DNA of 64,000 bases from Ridgeia piscesae (Eukaryota > Annelida > Polychaeta > Sabellida > Siboglinidae), in NCBI GenBank assembly GCA_025642075.2, contig JAODUO010000188.1, forward strand, positions 187,001 through 251,000. Direction: 5' to 3'. A program made the position numbers and the translations under genes. Positions 29,360-43,920 of the stretch are shown here, piece after piece. Numbering within the stretch: the stretch's first letter is position 1; the number at the start of each line of letters is the position of its first letter. The notes under the pieces are model-generated. The model had not been told where the DNA came from. It saw only the letters and a list, made by a program, of their open reading frames with translations, and ran no database searches.

Positions 29360-31094
29360 AATTATGTTTGCTTGCAGCCAACAAGAAACAGAACATAAAA
29401 CAACTGACGTTGTCTATTCACAGTCAGAGATAAGAAACATGCAGTTTTCATTCAACACACCTACAACTTATTTTACTCTAGCAATAACAAGTACCTTCCA
29501 CTAACACCAGTCAATGTGTAAGGCCACTGAAAACTGCATGTTTCTACATTTCCCAACTACATTTCTCAATCACGAATATACTGAATTTGTATAACCACAA
29601 CATTATGGCATATAAAAATATGATATTAAATTTACCAAATAATTGAACTAAACCAACGACAGTTTCTGAGAGAATATAATGTGCCATTTTCCAAAGCAAC
29701 AGCCGGGCTAAAACCAACTACAGACACAAACTGTAAATCACACAATATAAATAACACTCGCCTTTCCACCTCCATAATATTATGCTTCATATTTCGGGAA
29801 TAAACTTGTCTAGCACCCAACATGTACAATGTACAGCTGCATAAATATGTCTATCCCACAGAATGCACCTGTTGTCCTGCTCAATTATTACACTTCAATG
29901 TGAAGTCAATAATTTCATAGTTCACACACACAAAGGCCGTCAGCAGCGACACTGGATACACCTCTGTGTATGATAATGCTAAGAAAAACAGACCGTCCAG
30001 CCTGAGGGAACTACTGACCACACGGAATTGGTTCATCTATGCCCCAGTTCCAAGTTGATCAATGGCGATGAAGTTCTCTTTAAAATATTTAACAGTCTTC
30101 GACTTAATCGAGAGTAAAATAGCACATTTCCACTAACAAACCAGCACAGCAGGTTAATAATAGGTTATAGAGAATCATGAAGGGACCTATTACATGAAGG
30201 GACCTATTACATGTGCATTTTTTCTAGTATGACAATATAAAATGCATTACTTGCTTATCAAACTGTGCACATAAAGTACCAAAATGGTATCAGTTATGAG
30301 TTATCTTCAGCCAGGTGTTCTTCTGTCAGTGATGTAAAGTAGAGATCTCAGTGAAATGACTCAAGAGTCTCACACATAAGTAACACACCTTCCAAGCGTC
30401 TAATAAGAGATCTCTGAACATATGGCCACTTGACAAACATCCTCCCAACCAACCAAACCGCTCATGCTTTGGTTATATTAAATTTTACAAATGTCCTTGG
30501 AGAAATTCACATTGTTACTTGTGTTTATTTACATGTAGTTTAACAACTCACAAAAGTAAATAAATGCACAAGGGATCTGCTATTTTCTTGTGTCCAACCA
30601 CCAGCACAATGTGCACACATCAAGTGACCAAACTAATATTTACAACACCAGAAGTCACCTAAATGCACTTCTAGTCGCAAGAAACTGGCCCAATCCTCCT
30701 ACTTGCAACTTGAAAACAAATTCATAATTACTTTAATAAAATAGTTACCTATAAAATCTGAACATTCACACATGGCGTCTTACTTTTCATAACGCATGTC
30801 CTTGTTTGACCAATAAATGTTTTTGTGCATACAGAACTTATCGTTTTCCTGTTTATGTAATTCCACATCGCAACATTAAACCAGTCCAGTTTTATAAATA
30901 TTGATGTATATTATCTGGCAAGAATCAGACAGAGCTGTCAACTATCAAGTGAGGGGTGTGCAGTTGGCTGTGATAGTTATGTTCATCTGTTGCATGTAAG
31001 TGATAAAGAATTACTTTTTGATTAACTCAGCATGTTGATAACTCTAGTGAAAACAAGTTCATGACATAGCCAGCCTTTGAAGCAGTTTTCCACT

Positions 31095-31300
31095 TGGTGT
31101 GACACCCCCAACCCCCATTCCACTTAATGTGACCCCCCAAGCTCCCACTCCAGAGGAACTTCCCATTCTCCAAAACCCTTATTCCAATGGGTATGACCAC
31201 CAATATCCCAGTTCAATGTAACCATACGACCTCTCATACTGACGGGTGTGACCCCCCAACATCCTATTTCAATGGATGTGACCCCCCTAAACTCCTAATC
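31095..31300. repeat. Degenerate C-rich repeat
   Basis: Diverged copies of GTGTGACCCCCCAA plus CTCCCATTCCA-like sequence, about five in number, in the presumed GALNT2 3' UTR. Confidence 0.6.
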
Positions 31301-31539
31301 CAGTTCAGTTCACTGCACTCACAACATTCACTCAGACAGACAAACACTGAACTGACTTGGCCTATTCCGAATGTGTCGGGTTGTAATTTGTTGGTGCGGG
31401 GATTTACGTAAAACACATTAAGACATCTGGGCAGTGATTCCCTGGACAGGTCTTGACCAAATGGACCCATCCACTGAGTGCAGACAACATCATCACTTTA
31501 GTCATTAGTCATGTAAGCCACACTGACTCACTTGCGTGT

Positions 31540-31728
31540 GACTAGATGACAGAATCTAGATGCTGCAGTCTAGAAAATGTCGTCTAGATGACATGGTCTA
31601 GACAACATGTCTAGATAACGATGCTTAGTTGATGTCTGGACGACAGTCTAGATAACATGGTCTAGATAATGTGGTACAAATAACCTGGTCTAGACAATGG
31701 TCTCTTCTAAATTATGATGTCTAGATGA
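31540..31728. repeat. Degenerate repeat rich in TCTAGA
   Basis: Nine copies of TCTAGA lie within about 190 bases, in the context GTCTAGATGACATGG or GTCTAGATAACATG. The motif is a palindrome and rare elsewhere in the window. Confidence 0.8.
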
Positions 31729-32167
31729 GAGTATTGATAATATTATGATAATTACATCTCCATTGGCAAGATATTTTGATGATGACAGGTGACGACCGAA
31801 TGTACAATTTAGCCAATGTGAGACCCACTGTGAGACCACACTGTCCACCTTGTGCTGGACATTTGAAGCATCACCCACCGGTCAGTTCTAGCAAGATACC
31901 AGCACATGTTGTAGCTGTGTCCATTGGCAAGATCAACTATGTCAGATGCATGTTCCCGCAGACCGTGTCTCTTTGGGGTGGACCACACAACCCCAGAGAG
32001 TCACCAGTGTGTAGTAGCACTCTCAGTTAACAACTGGCTCGTCTGTTGACCATCTTGACCACCAACTGACCATCATTCCTGCTGTGGTCACATGGTGACG
32101 GTACACTATAAACACTACTACATCTGATGACCCCTCCACTGTCCAGCCAGTTGTGTCAGCGTGGCCG

Positions 32168-32320
32168 TCACGTGGCCGCAGTGAGTGTGAAGTGCCACCT
32201 CTGGGTGTCACTGGACTTGTCACACTGGTCAACTGTGAGGCCGTGCTTATGGTGCTGCCAACTGTCCAGACAGAAGTTGTGGTGTTTGTGGTGCAGAAGT
32301 GACCCGTCCAACCACCAGTG
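32168..32320 (-). CDS. GALNT2: GALNT2 last exon: lectin gamma repeat and stop
   Basis: Reads [20 protein letters not shown], then [16 protein letters not shown] to TGA. CLD and QRW are the gamma-repeat signatures of the ricin-type lectin. His-rich (HHKHHN, HHKH). Acceptor is tttag. Confidence 0.93.
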   Translation of the reverse strand, partial: HWWLDGSLLHHKHHNFCLDSWQHHKHGLTVDQCDKSSDTQRWHFTLTAAT

Positions 32321-35300
32321 CTAAACAAAACACACAGACACAAGTCAGTTGACAACACAGTAGTGTAGTTAAATACACGATCATAACACACAGACACAAG
32401 TCACCCGACAACACAGTAGTGTAGTTAAATACACGATCATAACACACAGACACAAGTCACCCGACAACACAGTAGTGTAGTTAAATACACGATCATAACA
32501 CACAGACACAAGTCACCTGACAACACAGTAGTGTAGTTAAATACACGATCATAATACACAGACACAAGTCACCTGACAACACAGTAGTGTAGTTAAATAC
32601 ACGATCATAACACACAGACACAAGCCACCTGACAACACAGTAGTGTAGTTAAATACACGATCATAACACACAGACACAAGTCACCTGACAACACAGTAGT
32701 GTAGTTAAATACACGATCATAACACACAGACACAAGTCACCCGACAACACAGTAGTGTAGTTAAATACACGATCATAACACACAGACACAAGTCACCTGA
32801 CAACACAGTAGTGTAGTTAAATACACGATCATAACACACAGACACAAGTCACCTGACAACACAGTAGTGTAGTTAAATACACGATCATAACACACAGACA
32901 CAAGTCACCTGACAACACAGTAGTGTAGTTAAATACACGATCATAACACACAGACACAAGTCACCTGACAACACAGTAGTGTAGTTAAATACACGATCAT
33001 AACACACAGACACAAGTCACCTGACAACACAGTAGTGTAGTTAAATACACGATCATAACACACAGACACAAGTCACCCGACAACACAGTAGTGTAGTTAA
33101 ATACACGATCATAACACACAGACACAAGTCACCTGACAACACAGTAGTGTAGTTAAATACACGATCATAACACACAGACACAAGTCACCTGACAACACAG
33201 TAGTGTAGTTAAATACACGATCATAACACACAGACACAAGTCACCTGACAACACAGTAGTGTAGTTAAATACACGATCATAACACACAGACACAAGTCAC
33301 CTGACAACACAGTAGTGTAGTTAAATACACGATCATAACACACAGACACAAGTCACCCGACAACACAGTAGTGTAGTTAAATACACGATCATAACACACA
33401 GACACAAGTCACCTGACAACACAGTAGTGTAGTTAAATACACGATCATAACACACAGACACAAGTCACCTGACAACACAGTAGTGTAGTTAAATACACGA
33501 TCATAACACACAGACACAAGTCACCTGACAACACAGTAGTGTAGTTAAATACACGATCATAACACACAGACACAAGTCACCTGACAACACAGTAGTGTAG
33601 TTAAATACACGATCATAACACACAGACACAAGTCACCCGACAACACAGTAGTGTAGTTAAATACACGATCATAACACACAGACACAAGTCACCCGACAAC
33701 ACAGTAGTGTAGTTAAATACACGATCATAACACACAGACACAAGTCACCTGACAACACAGTAGTGTAGTTAAATACACGATCATAACACACAGACACAAG
33801 TCACCTGACAACACAGTAGTGTAGTTAAATACACGATCATAACACACAGACACAAGTCACCTGACAACACAGTAGTGTAGTTAAAAACACGATCATAACA
33901 CACAGACACAAGTCACCTGACAACACAGTAGTGTAGTTAAATACACGATCATAACACACAGACACAAGTCACCTGACAACACAGTAGTGTAGTTAAATAC
34001 ACGATCATAACACACAGACACAAGTCACCTGACAACACAGTAGTGTAGTTAAATACACGATCATAACACACAGACACAAGTCACCTGACAACACAGTAGT
34101 GTAGTTAAATACACGATCATAACACACAGACACAAGTCACCTGACAACACAGTAGTGTAGTTAAATACACGATCATAACACACAGACACAAGTCACCCGA
34201 CAACACAGTAGTGTAGTTAAATACACGATCATAACACACAGACACAAGTCACCTGACAACACAGTAGTGTAGTTAAATACACGATCATAACACACAGACA
34301 CAAGTCACCCGACAACACAGTAGTGTAGTTAAATACACGATCATAACACACAGACACAAGTCACCCGACAACACAGTAGTGTAGTTAAATACACGATCAT
34401 AACACACAGACACAAGTCACCCGACAACACAGTAGTGTAGTTAAATGCACGATCATAACACACAGACACAAGTCACCCGACAACACAGTAGTGTAGTTAA
34501 ATACACGATCATAACACACAGACACAAGTCACCTGACAACACAGTAGTGTAGTTAAATACACGATCATAACACACAGACACAAGTCACCTGACAACACAG
34601 TAGTGTAGTTAAATACACGATCATAACACACAGACACAAGTCACCTGACAACACAGTAGTGTAGTTAAATACACGATCATAATACACAGACACAAGTCAC
34701 CTGACAACACAGTAGTGTAGTTAAATACACGATCATAACACACAGACACAAGTCACCTGACAACACAGTAGTGTAGTTAAATACACGATCATAACACACA
34801 CGAAGCAGGGAGGTGACGCCACACTGGGAACTGTGTCCCATACGAATTAGAGATCACGTTACTGTCAGTCCCATCTCAATTTAGGGTGTAACAAAACCCC
34901 CAAAGTCTACATTGACCCCCTCACTGGCAGTACAAGATCAATTTGATGCTAATGTTCTGAAAAAGGCTGACTAGTATACAATATACACAGACCACTTGTA
35001 AGCAGCATGTTAAAACATAAACCATCAGTTGCACAACAATATCAGTGCCATTTGTGCAAACCAATTTGTTGCAAAGTTATGTATTGTGCATTCAATGCAT
35101 GATTTTTCAAGGTAACTCTAAATTGCATTATTAATACAACGTGAACTAAATTGTTTGTTTCAAAAAGTATAAAAAAGTTCTGCAATGTACGATGGATTAT
35201 AAAAGGTAGTTCTTACATTGCCCAACATCCATGTGTTTATACTCTTATATCTGATGAAAGTCAAACGTCCGTGACAGCAAGTTATGAGACACAAGATAGG

Positions 35301-38300
35301 TTATTAAACTTCTCAAAGAACAGAACATTGTCTTGTGGTCTGTACATCAAACAGTACTTACATGGGCAGTTACAGTGAAATAAATGACTTGTATTCGACA
35401 CACTGCTCCCCCTTATATTAGTTATGGTGGTGACAGAGGTTACACAATTTAGTCAGTTATAACAGAAATGAACAAATATTGATTTAAAATAAATAAGTAA
35501 ATAATAAATAATGTTAACACAGTCAGTATACATCAACCAATGTACATTAAAAATTAACTTAGGCATTAAATACATATCAACATATCAAAATCAGGAAATG
35601 GTTCAGCTTTACAATAATCCCTCCCTTCCAGACTTATCGTTTCAGATTTCAGGGAAGAACCAACAATCCCACAGTGTGCCCCCGTATACGCCCCACAGTG
35701 TGCCACTGAGACCCCCCACAGTGTGCCCCTGATACGCCCCACAGTGTGTCCCTGAGACCCCCCACAGTGTGCCACTGAGACCCCCACATTGTGCTTCTGA
35801 GACCCCCCACAGTGTGCCCCTGAGACCCTCACAGTGTGCCCCTGAGACCCCCCACAGTGTGCCCTTAAACTCACCTGCTTTTCTTCGCTAGAGTCACAGA
35901 TCTTGAGGATGACAGGGTAATGACTCGATGCCGCAGTCAATGTCAGACACCAACCACTGTGTTTCACCAGGTAGTCTTTTGTCAACTCCCACTCCTGTCA
36001 AACACAGCACTCTCTCACTACAAGGACATCACAAACACAGTACTCTCTCATTCAAGGACATCAAACACAGACTCTCTCACTACAAGGACATCAAACACAG
36101 CCTCTCACATCAGACACAACACACTCTTCACTACAAGGACATCAAACACAGACTCTCTCACTACATGGACATCAAACACAGTACTCTCTCACTACAAGGA
36201 CATCAAAACACAGTACTCTCTCACTACAAGGACATCAAACACAGTACTCTCTCACTACAAGGACATCAAACACAGTACTCTCTCACTACAAGGACATCAA
36301 ACACAGCACTCTCTCACTACAAGGACATCAAACACAGCACTCTCTCATTACAAGGACATCAAACACAGCACTCTCTCACTACAAGGACATCAAACACAGC
36401 ACTCTCTCACTACAAGGACATCAAACACAGCACTCTCTCACTACAAGGACATCAAACACAGCACTCTCTCACTACAAGGACATCAAACACAGCACTCTCT
36501 CACTACAAGGACATCAAACACAGTACTCTCTCACTACAAGGACATCAAACACAGTACTCTCTCACTACAAGGACATCAAACACAGTACTCTCTCACTACA
36601 AGGACATCAAACACAGTACTCTCTCACTACAAGGACATCAAACACAGCACTCTCTCACTACAAGGACATCAAACACAGTACTCTCTCACTACAAGGACAT
36701 CAAACACAGCACTCTCTCATTACAAGGACATCAAACACAGCACTCTCTCACTACAAGGACATCAAACACAGCACTCTCTCACTACGAGGACATCAAACAC
36801 AGCACTCTCTCACTACAAGGACATCAAACACAGCACTCTCTCACTACAAGGACATCAAACACAGCACTCTCTCACTACAAGGACATCAAACACAGCACTC
36901 TCTCATTACAAGGACATCAAACACAGCACTCTCTCACTACAAGGACATCAAACACAGCACTCTCTCATTACAAGGACATCAAACACAGCACTCTCTCACT
37001 ACAAGGACATCAAACACAGCACTCTCTCACTACAAGGACATCAAACACAGTACTCTCTCACTACAAGGACATCAAACACAGTACTCTCTCACTACAAGGA
37101 CATCAAACACAGCACTCTCTCATTACAAGGACATCAAACACAGTACTCTCTCACTACAAGGACATCAAACACAGCACTCTCTCACTACAAGGACATCAAA
37201 CACAGTACTCTCTCACTACAAGGACATCAAACACAGTACTCTCTCACTACAAGGACATCAAACACAGCACTCTCTCACTACAAGGACATCAAACACAGCA
37301 CTCTCTCACTACAAGGACATCAAACACAGCACTCTCTCATTACAAGGACATCAAACACAGCACTCTCTCACTATAAGGACATCAAACACAGCACTCTCTC
37401 ACTACAAGGACATCAAACACAGCACTCTCTCACAACAAGGACATCAAACACAGCACTCTCTCACTACGAGGACATCAAACACAGCACTCTCTCACTACAA
37501 GGACATCAAACACAGCACTCTCTCACTACAAGGACATCAAACACAGCACTCTCTCACTACAAGGACATCAAACACAGCACTCTCTCATTACAAGGACATC
37601 AAACACAGCACTCTCTCACTACAAGGACATCAAACACAGCACTCTCTCACTACAAGGACATCAAACACAGCACTCTCTCACTACAAGGACATCAAACACA
37701 GCACTCTCTCATTACAAGGACATCAAACACAGCACTCTCTCACTACAAGGACATCAAACACAGCACTCTCTCACTACGAGGACATCAAACACAGCACTCT
37801 CTCACTACAAGGACATCAAACACAGCACTCTCTCATTACAAGGACATCAAACACAGCACTCTCTCACTACAAGGACATCAAACACAGCACTCTCTCACTA
37901 CAAGGACATCAAACACAGCACTCTCTCACTACAAGGACATCAAACACAGCACTCTCTCACTACAAGGACATCAAACACAGCACTCTCTCACTACGAGGAC
38001 ATCAAACACAGCACTCTCTCACTACAAGGACATCAAACACAGCACTCTCTCACTACAAGGACATCAAACACAGCACTCTCTCACTACAAGGACATCAAAC
38101 ACAGTACTCTCTCACTACAAGGACATCAAACACAGTACTCTCTCACTACAAGGACATCAAACACAGTACTCTCTCACTACAAGGACATCAAACACAGTAC
38201 TCTCTCACTACAAGGACATCAAACACAGTACTCTCTCACTACAAGGACATCAAACACAGACTCTCTCACTACAAGGACATCAAACACAGCACTCTCTCAC

Positions 38301-41300
38301 TACAAGGACATCAAACACAGCACTCTCTCACTACAAGGACATCAAACACAGTACTCTCTCACTACAAGGACATCAAACACAGTACTCTCTCACTACAAGG
38401 ACATCAAACACAGTACTCTCTCACTACGGGGACATCAAACACAGTACTCTCTCACTACAAGGACATCAAACACAGTACTCTCTCACTACAAGGACATCAA
38501 ACACAGTACTCTCTCACTACAAGGACATCAAACACAGTACTCTCTCACTACAAGGACATCAAACACAGTACTCTCTCACTACAAGGACATCAAACACAGT
38601 ACTCTCTCACTACAAGGACATCAAACACAGTACTCTCTCACTACGGGGACATCAAACACAGTACTCTCTCACTACAAGGACATCAAACACAGTACTCTCT
38701 CACTACAAGGACATCAAACACAGTACTCTCTCACTACAAGGACATCAAACACAGTACTCTCTCACTACAAGGACATCAAACACAGTACTCTCTCACTACA
38801 AGGACATCAAACACAGTACTCTCTCACTACAAGGACATCAAACACAGTACTCTCTCACTACAAGGACATCAAACACAGTACTCTCTCACTACGGGGACAT
38901 CAAACACAGTACTCTCTCACTACAAGGACATCAAACACAGTACTCTCTCACTACAAGGACATCAAACACAGTACTCTCTCACTACGGGGACATCAAACAC
39001 AGTACTCTCTCACTACAAGGACATCAAACACAGTACTCTCTCACTACAAGGACATCAAACACAGTACTCTCTCACTACAAGGACATCAAACACAGTACTC
39101 TCTCACTACAAGGACATCAAACACAGTACTCTCTCACTACAAGGACATCAAACACAGTACTCTCTCACTACAAGGACATCAAACACAGTACTCTCTCACT
39201 ACAAGGACATCAAACACAGTACTCTCTCACTACAAGGACATCAAACAGCACTCTCTCACTACAAGGACATCAAACACAGTACTCTCACTACGAGGACATC
39301 AAACACAGTACTCTCTCACTACGAGGACATCAAACACAGCACTCTCTCACTACAAGGACATCAAACACAGCACTCTCTCACTACAAGGACATCAAACACA
39401 GCACTCTCTCACTACAAGGACATCAAACACAGTACTCTCTCACTACAAGGACATCAAACACAGCACTCTCTCACTACAAGGACATCAAACACAGTACTCT
39501 CTCACTACAAGGACATCAAACACAGCACTCTCTCACTACAAGGACATCAAACACAGCACTCTCTCACTACAAGGACATCAAACACAGCACTCTCTCACTA
39601 CAAGGACATCAAACACAGCACTCTCTCACTACAAGGACATCAAACACAGTACTCTCTCACTACAAGGACATCAAACACAGTACTCTCTCACTACAAGGAC
39701 ATCAAACACAGTACTCTCTCACTACAAGGACATCAAACACAGCACTCTCTCACTACAAGGACATCAAACACAGCACTCTCTCACTACAAGGACATCAAAC
39801 ACAGCACTCTCTCACTACAAGGACATCAAACACAGCACTCTCTCACTACAAGGACATCAAACACAGTACTCTCTCACTACAAGGACATCAAACACAGTAC
39901 TCTCTCACTACAAGGACATCAAACACAGTACTCTCTCACTACAAGGACATCAAACACAGCACTCTCTCACTACAAGGACATCAAACACAGTACTCTCTCA
40001 CTACAAGGACATCAAACACAGTACTCTCTCACTACAAGGACATCAAACACAGTACTCTCTCACTACAAGGACATCAAACACAGTACTCTCTCACTACAAG
40101 GACATCAAACACAGTACTCTCTCACTACAAGGACATCAAACACAGTACTCTCTCACTACAAGGACATCAAACACAGTACTCTCTCACTACAAGGACATCA
40201 AACACAGACTCTCTCACTACAAGGACATCAAACACAGTACTCTCTCACTACAAGGACATCAAACACAGCACTCTCTCACTACAAGGACATCAAACACAGT
40301 ACTCTCTCACTACAAGGACATCAAACACAGTACTCTCTCACTACAAGGACATCAAACACAGTACTCTCTCACTACGAGGACATCAAACACAGTACTCTCT
40401 CACTACGGGGACATCAAACACAGTACTCTCTCACTACAAGGACATCAAACACAGTACTCTCTCACTACAAGGACATCAAACACAGCACTCTCTCACTACA
40501 AGGACATCAAACACAGTACTCTCTCACTACAAGGACATCAAACACAGTACTCTCTCACTACAAGGACATCAAACACAGTACTCTCTCACTACAAGGACAT
40601 CAAACACAGTACTCTCTCACTACAAGGACATCAAACACAGTACTCTCTCACTACAAGGACATCAAACACAGCACTCTCTCACTACAAGGACATCAAACAC
40701 AGTACTCTCTCACTACAAGGACATCAAACACAGTACTCTCTCACTACAAGGACATCAAACACAGTACTCTCTCACTACAAGTACATCAAACACAGTACTC
40801 TCTCATACAAGGACATCAAACACAGTACTCTCTCACTACAAGACATCAAACACAGTACTCTCTCACTACAAGTACATCAAACACAGTACTCTCTCAATAC
40901 AAGTACATCAAACACAGCACTCTCTCACTACAAGTACATCAAATAGAGACACCTTACAGAACACTCTCTCACTACAAGGACATCAAACACGGTACTCTCT
41001 CACTATAAGGACATCAAACACAGTACTCTCTCACTACAAGTACATCAAACACAGCACTATCTCACTATAAGGACATCAAACACAGTATTCTCTCACTACA
41101 AGTACATCAAACATAGTAGTCTCTCACTACAATGACATCAAACACAGTAGTCTTCCACTACAAGTACATAAAACAGAGCATTATCTCACTATAAGGACAT
41201 CAAACACAGTACTCTCTCACTACAAGTACATCAAACACAGCACTATCTCACTATAAGGACATCAAACACAGTACTGTCTCACTACAAGTACATCAACCAC

Positions 41301-43849
41301 AGCACTCTCTCATTACAAGGACATCAAACACAGTACTCTCTCACTACAAGTACATCAACCACAGCACTCTCTCATTACAAGGACATCAAACACAGTACTC
41401 TCCCACTTCAAGCACATCAAACAGAGTACTCTCTCACTTCAAGTACATCAAACAGTGCTCTATCCCCCCACTATAGCAATGGGTAACAATTCCAAGGTGA
41501 TAATTTGCCACAAGGAGCTGACCTGGTTGCCTCCTGAGTGGTGACAGGTGAACAGGCCAATTGTGCCGTCTTCAAAGTGGCCCAGCGTGTCAATGCACTG
41601 ATCATTCTGGTGAATAGACCCATGTTTTGATGCCACCTTAGTGGGGATCCTGAAATAACCCAGATTACACACTACTGAAAGAAAACTTCAGAACCAACAA
41701 TTCTTTAAATCCTTATGATTTCAGATGTATGTGTATTTGTTTTTATATTCTAAGTATATAACTAAACATGTTGTTATTCAATACAGTGTCAAAGACCGAT
41801 ATAGATCGATCAAACATTCCATTTTTGACAGCAGAAAGATATGTTTCGGAACATCACCTGTGCTTATCTTGAAAGTATGCAGCCATTATTCATCTACTAC
41901 TCAAACGGTACCTATTTGAAGCAAACGGCGACATATCTATGTTTTGAGAAATGAAGCCATTTTGATTAATACTGCCTACATATTGTTTTTGATGTGCATT
42001 CGTAAATAATATATTTTATTAGTTTTGTATTATTCGTTACGTAAAATAAGTAAGTCAGGTAAGATTAAGGAATGCCTTTCTGCACAATAAGGATGGGACG
42101 AATATTCGAATCGTATTCAAAATTTTGAATATTCAGACATTTTCCCGGTATTCGATTCGAAATTCGCCACTGTATAAATGAATATTGCTTGAATATTTTC
42201 CAATCCAGTTCATGTCCTCCGCCGCAAAATTGGCCTCGGGTGACCTTTAACTTTCTGACGTAACTATAAAAAATTACAACTGCCAAACTACTTGCATATC
42301 TATACACACATATGTATATATACAGTAGGTTTCAAAATAAAATCAGACATTATTTAAAAAAATTTCACCAAATAAACTCGCGTAAAACTCATCGGCAACG
42401 CATCGCCGTCGGTGGCCGCTACCCGTAGCCTACCATAATATTGGTATTGTGTCGAGGGGGTCTTTTATTAGCAGTATTGGGTTAAGGTTTAAAGTTTATT
42501 ATTAGCGGAAGTTAGCTTAGGCTTAGTTATGGTTACGGTTACTGTTATTTTATGGTTAGCATAAAACCGGAATTTGTGAAGGTCATTTATTTAGCGACGC
42601 CTGCGATAAATTATCGATTTTACTGTAATCACTGAGCTACGCGTAGCTGCCGTAAACCCGTGGATTGTGTCGAATGTGGCACGAATTTGTTTTCTTAATT
42701 TTATTCTTTACGGAATGTAAATGATTTTATTTTTGTAACCTAATGTGTGTATATGTACATAAGATATGCGATGATAGGTTTGGCAGCTGTAAGAAGTTGT
42801 TTTCATGGTTAGGTCAGAAAGTAAATAAAGACTGATATGTATGGCAACGATGCTGGTGATCCCGGGACGAACTCGTGCCCATGGCCACGGGATGACGCCG
42901 TGTTCCGGCAATCGAATTTGAAGCCACTTGAATATTCATATTCGATTTAATTCGTATGCGAAATTTCGAGGATATTCGATTCGAATGAAATTCCAGATTC
43001 GTCTCATCCTTATTGCACAGAACTGAAGGGACATGACCTGGACAGCTATTGTTTGCTTGCGTGTCCAGGTAGTGAGAGGAGACTGGACTAGACCAGTCGT
43101 TGTGACCTACTTGAGCTGTGGGTAGACGTTCTGCAGGTACCACTCAAAGGGACGACACTTCAACTTCTCCCGCAGCAACAGGCGACTGCGGATACTGAAA
43201 CACGCACACACGCCTCACATGACTCGTATGTCTGACATGACTCGTATGTCTGACATGACTTGTATGTCTGACATGACTTGTATGTCTGACATGACTTGTA
43301 TGTCTGACATGACTTGTATGTCTGACATGACTTGTATGTCTAATATGACTTGTATGTCTGACATGACTTGTATGTGTGACTTGACTCGTATGTCTAATAT
43401 GACTCGTATGTCTGACATGACTTGTATGTGTGACATGACTTGTATGTCTGACATGACTCGTATGCCTAATATGACTTGTATGCCTGACATGACTTATAAG
43501 CCTGACATGACTTGTAAGCCTGACATGACTTGTAAGCCTGACATGACTTGTGTGCCTGACATGACTTCAGCGTCTTGTATGCCCAAAATGACTGGTATGC
43601 CTGACATGACCTGCAAGCCTAACAATACTTGTACATCTGACACGACTTGTAAGGTTTTACAGTATGTCTTCATTTAATATGAAAGATGCAGGTATCTAAT
43701 CCTGAAAGAATTGGTTTTTAAATTATAAAATATTTACCAACACTCAACGTATGAGTCAATATTCAATGTGCTTCTTTCTGACAGCATTAATTAATCAATA
43801 CAATGTAATACATGAAACCACTGGCAGTTGTGAGCAGAAACAGGACGAC

Positions 43850-43920
<71 letters not shown>

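Larger units (their letters stand above)
27697..32167 (-). other. GALNT2: Probable GALNT2 3' UTR
   Basis: Mostly unique AT-rich sequence between the GALNT2 stop and the candidate poly(A) signal. It contains small microsatellites (28325-28390, 29308-29359) and two degenerate repeats (31095-31300, 31540-31728). No convincing open frame is seen on either strand. It would be a 3' UTR of about 4.5 kb, or part UTR and part intergenic if the signal near 30524 is used. Confidence 0.4.

Noticed and set aside
32325..34800. CRISPR-like array of 56-bp periodicity
   Set aside because: There are no variable spacers; the entire unit is repeated. Host genes are animal and intron-containing.
35920..41070. 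1716-codon open frame on the + strand as a repeat-protein gene
   Set aside because: The 31-bp unit has no stops in any forward frame. The region lies inside the GALNT2 intron, and the unit number and frameshifted units show no codon-level constraint.
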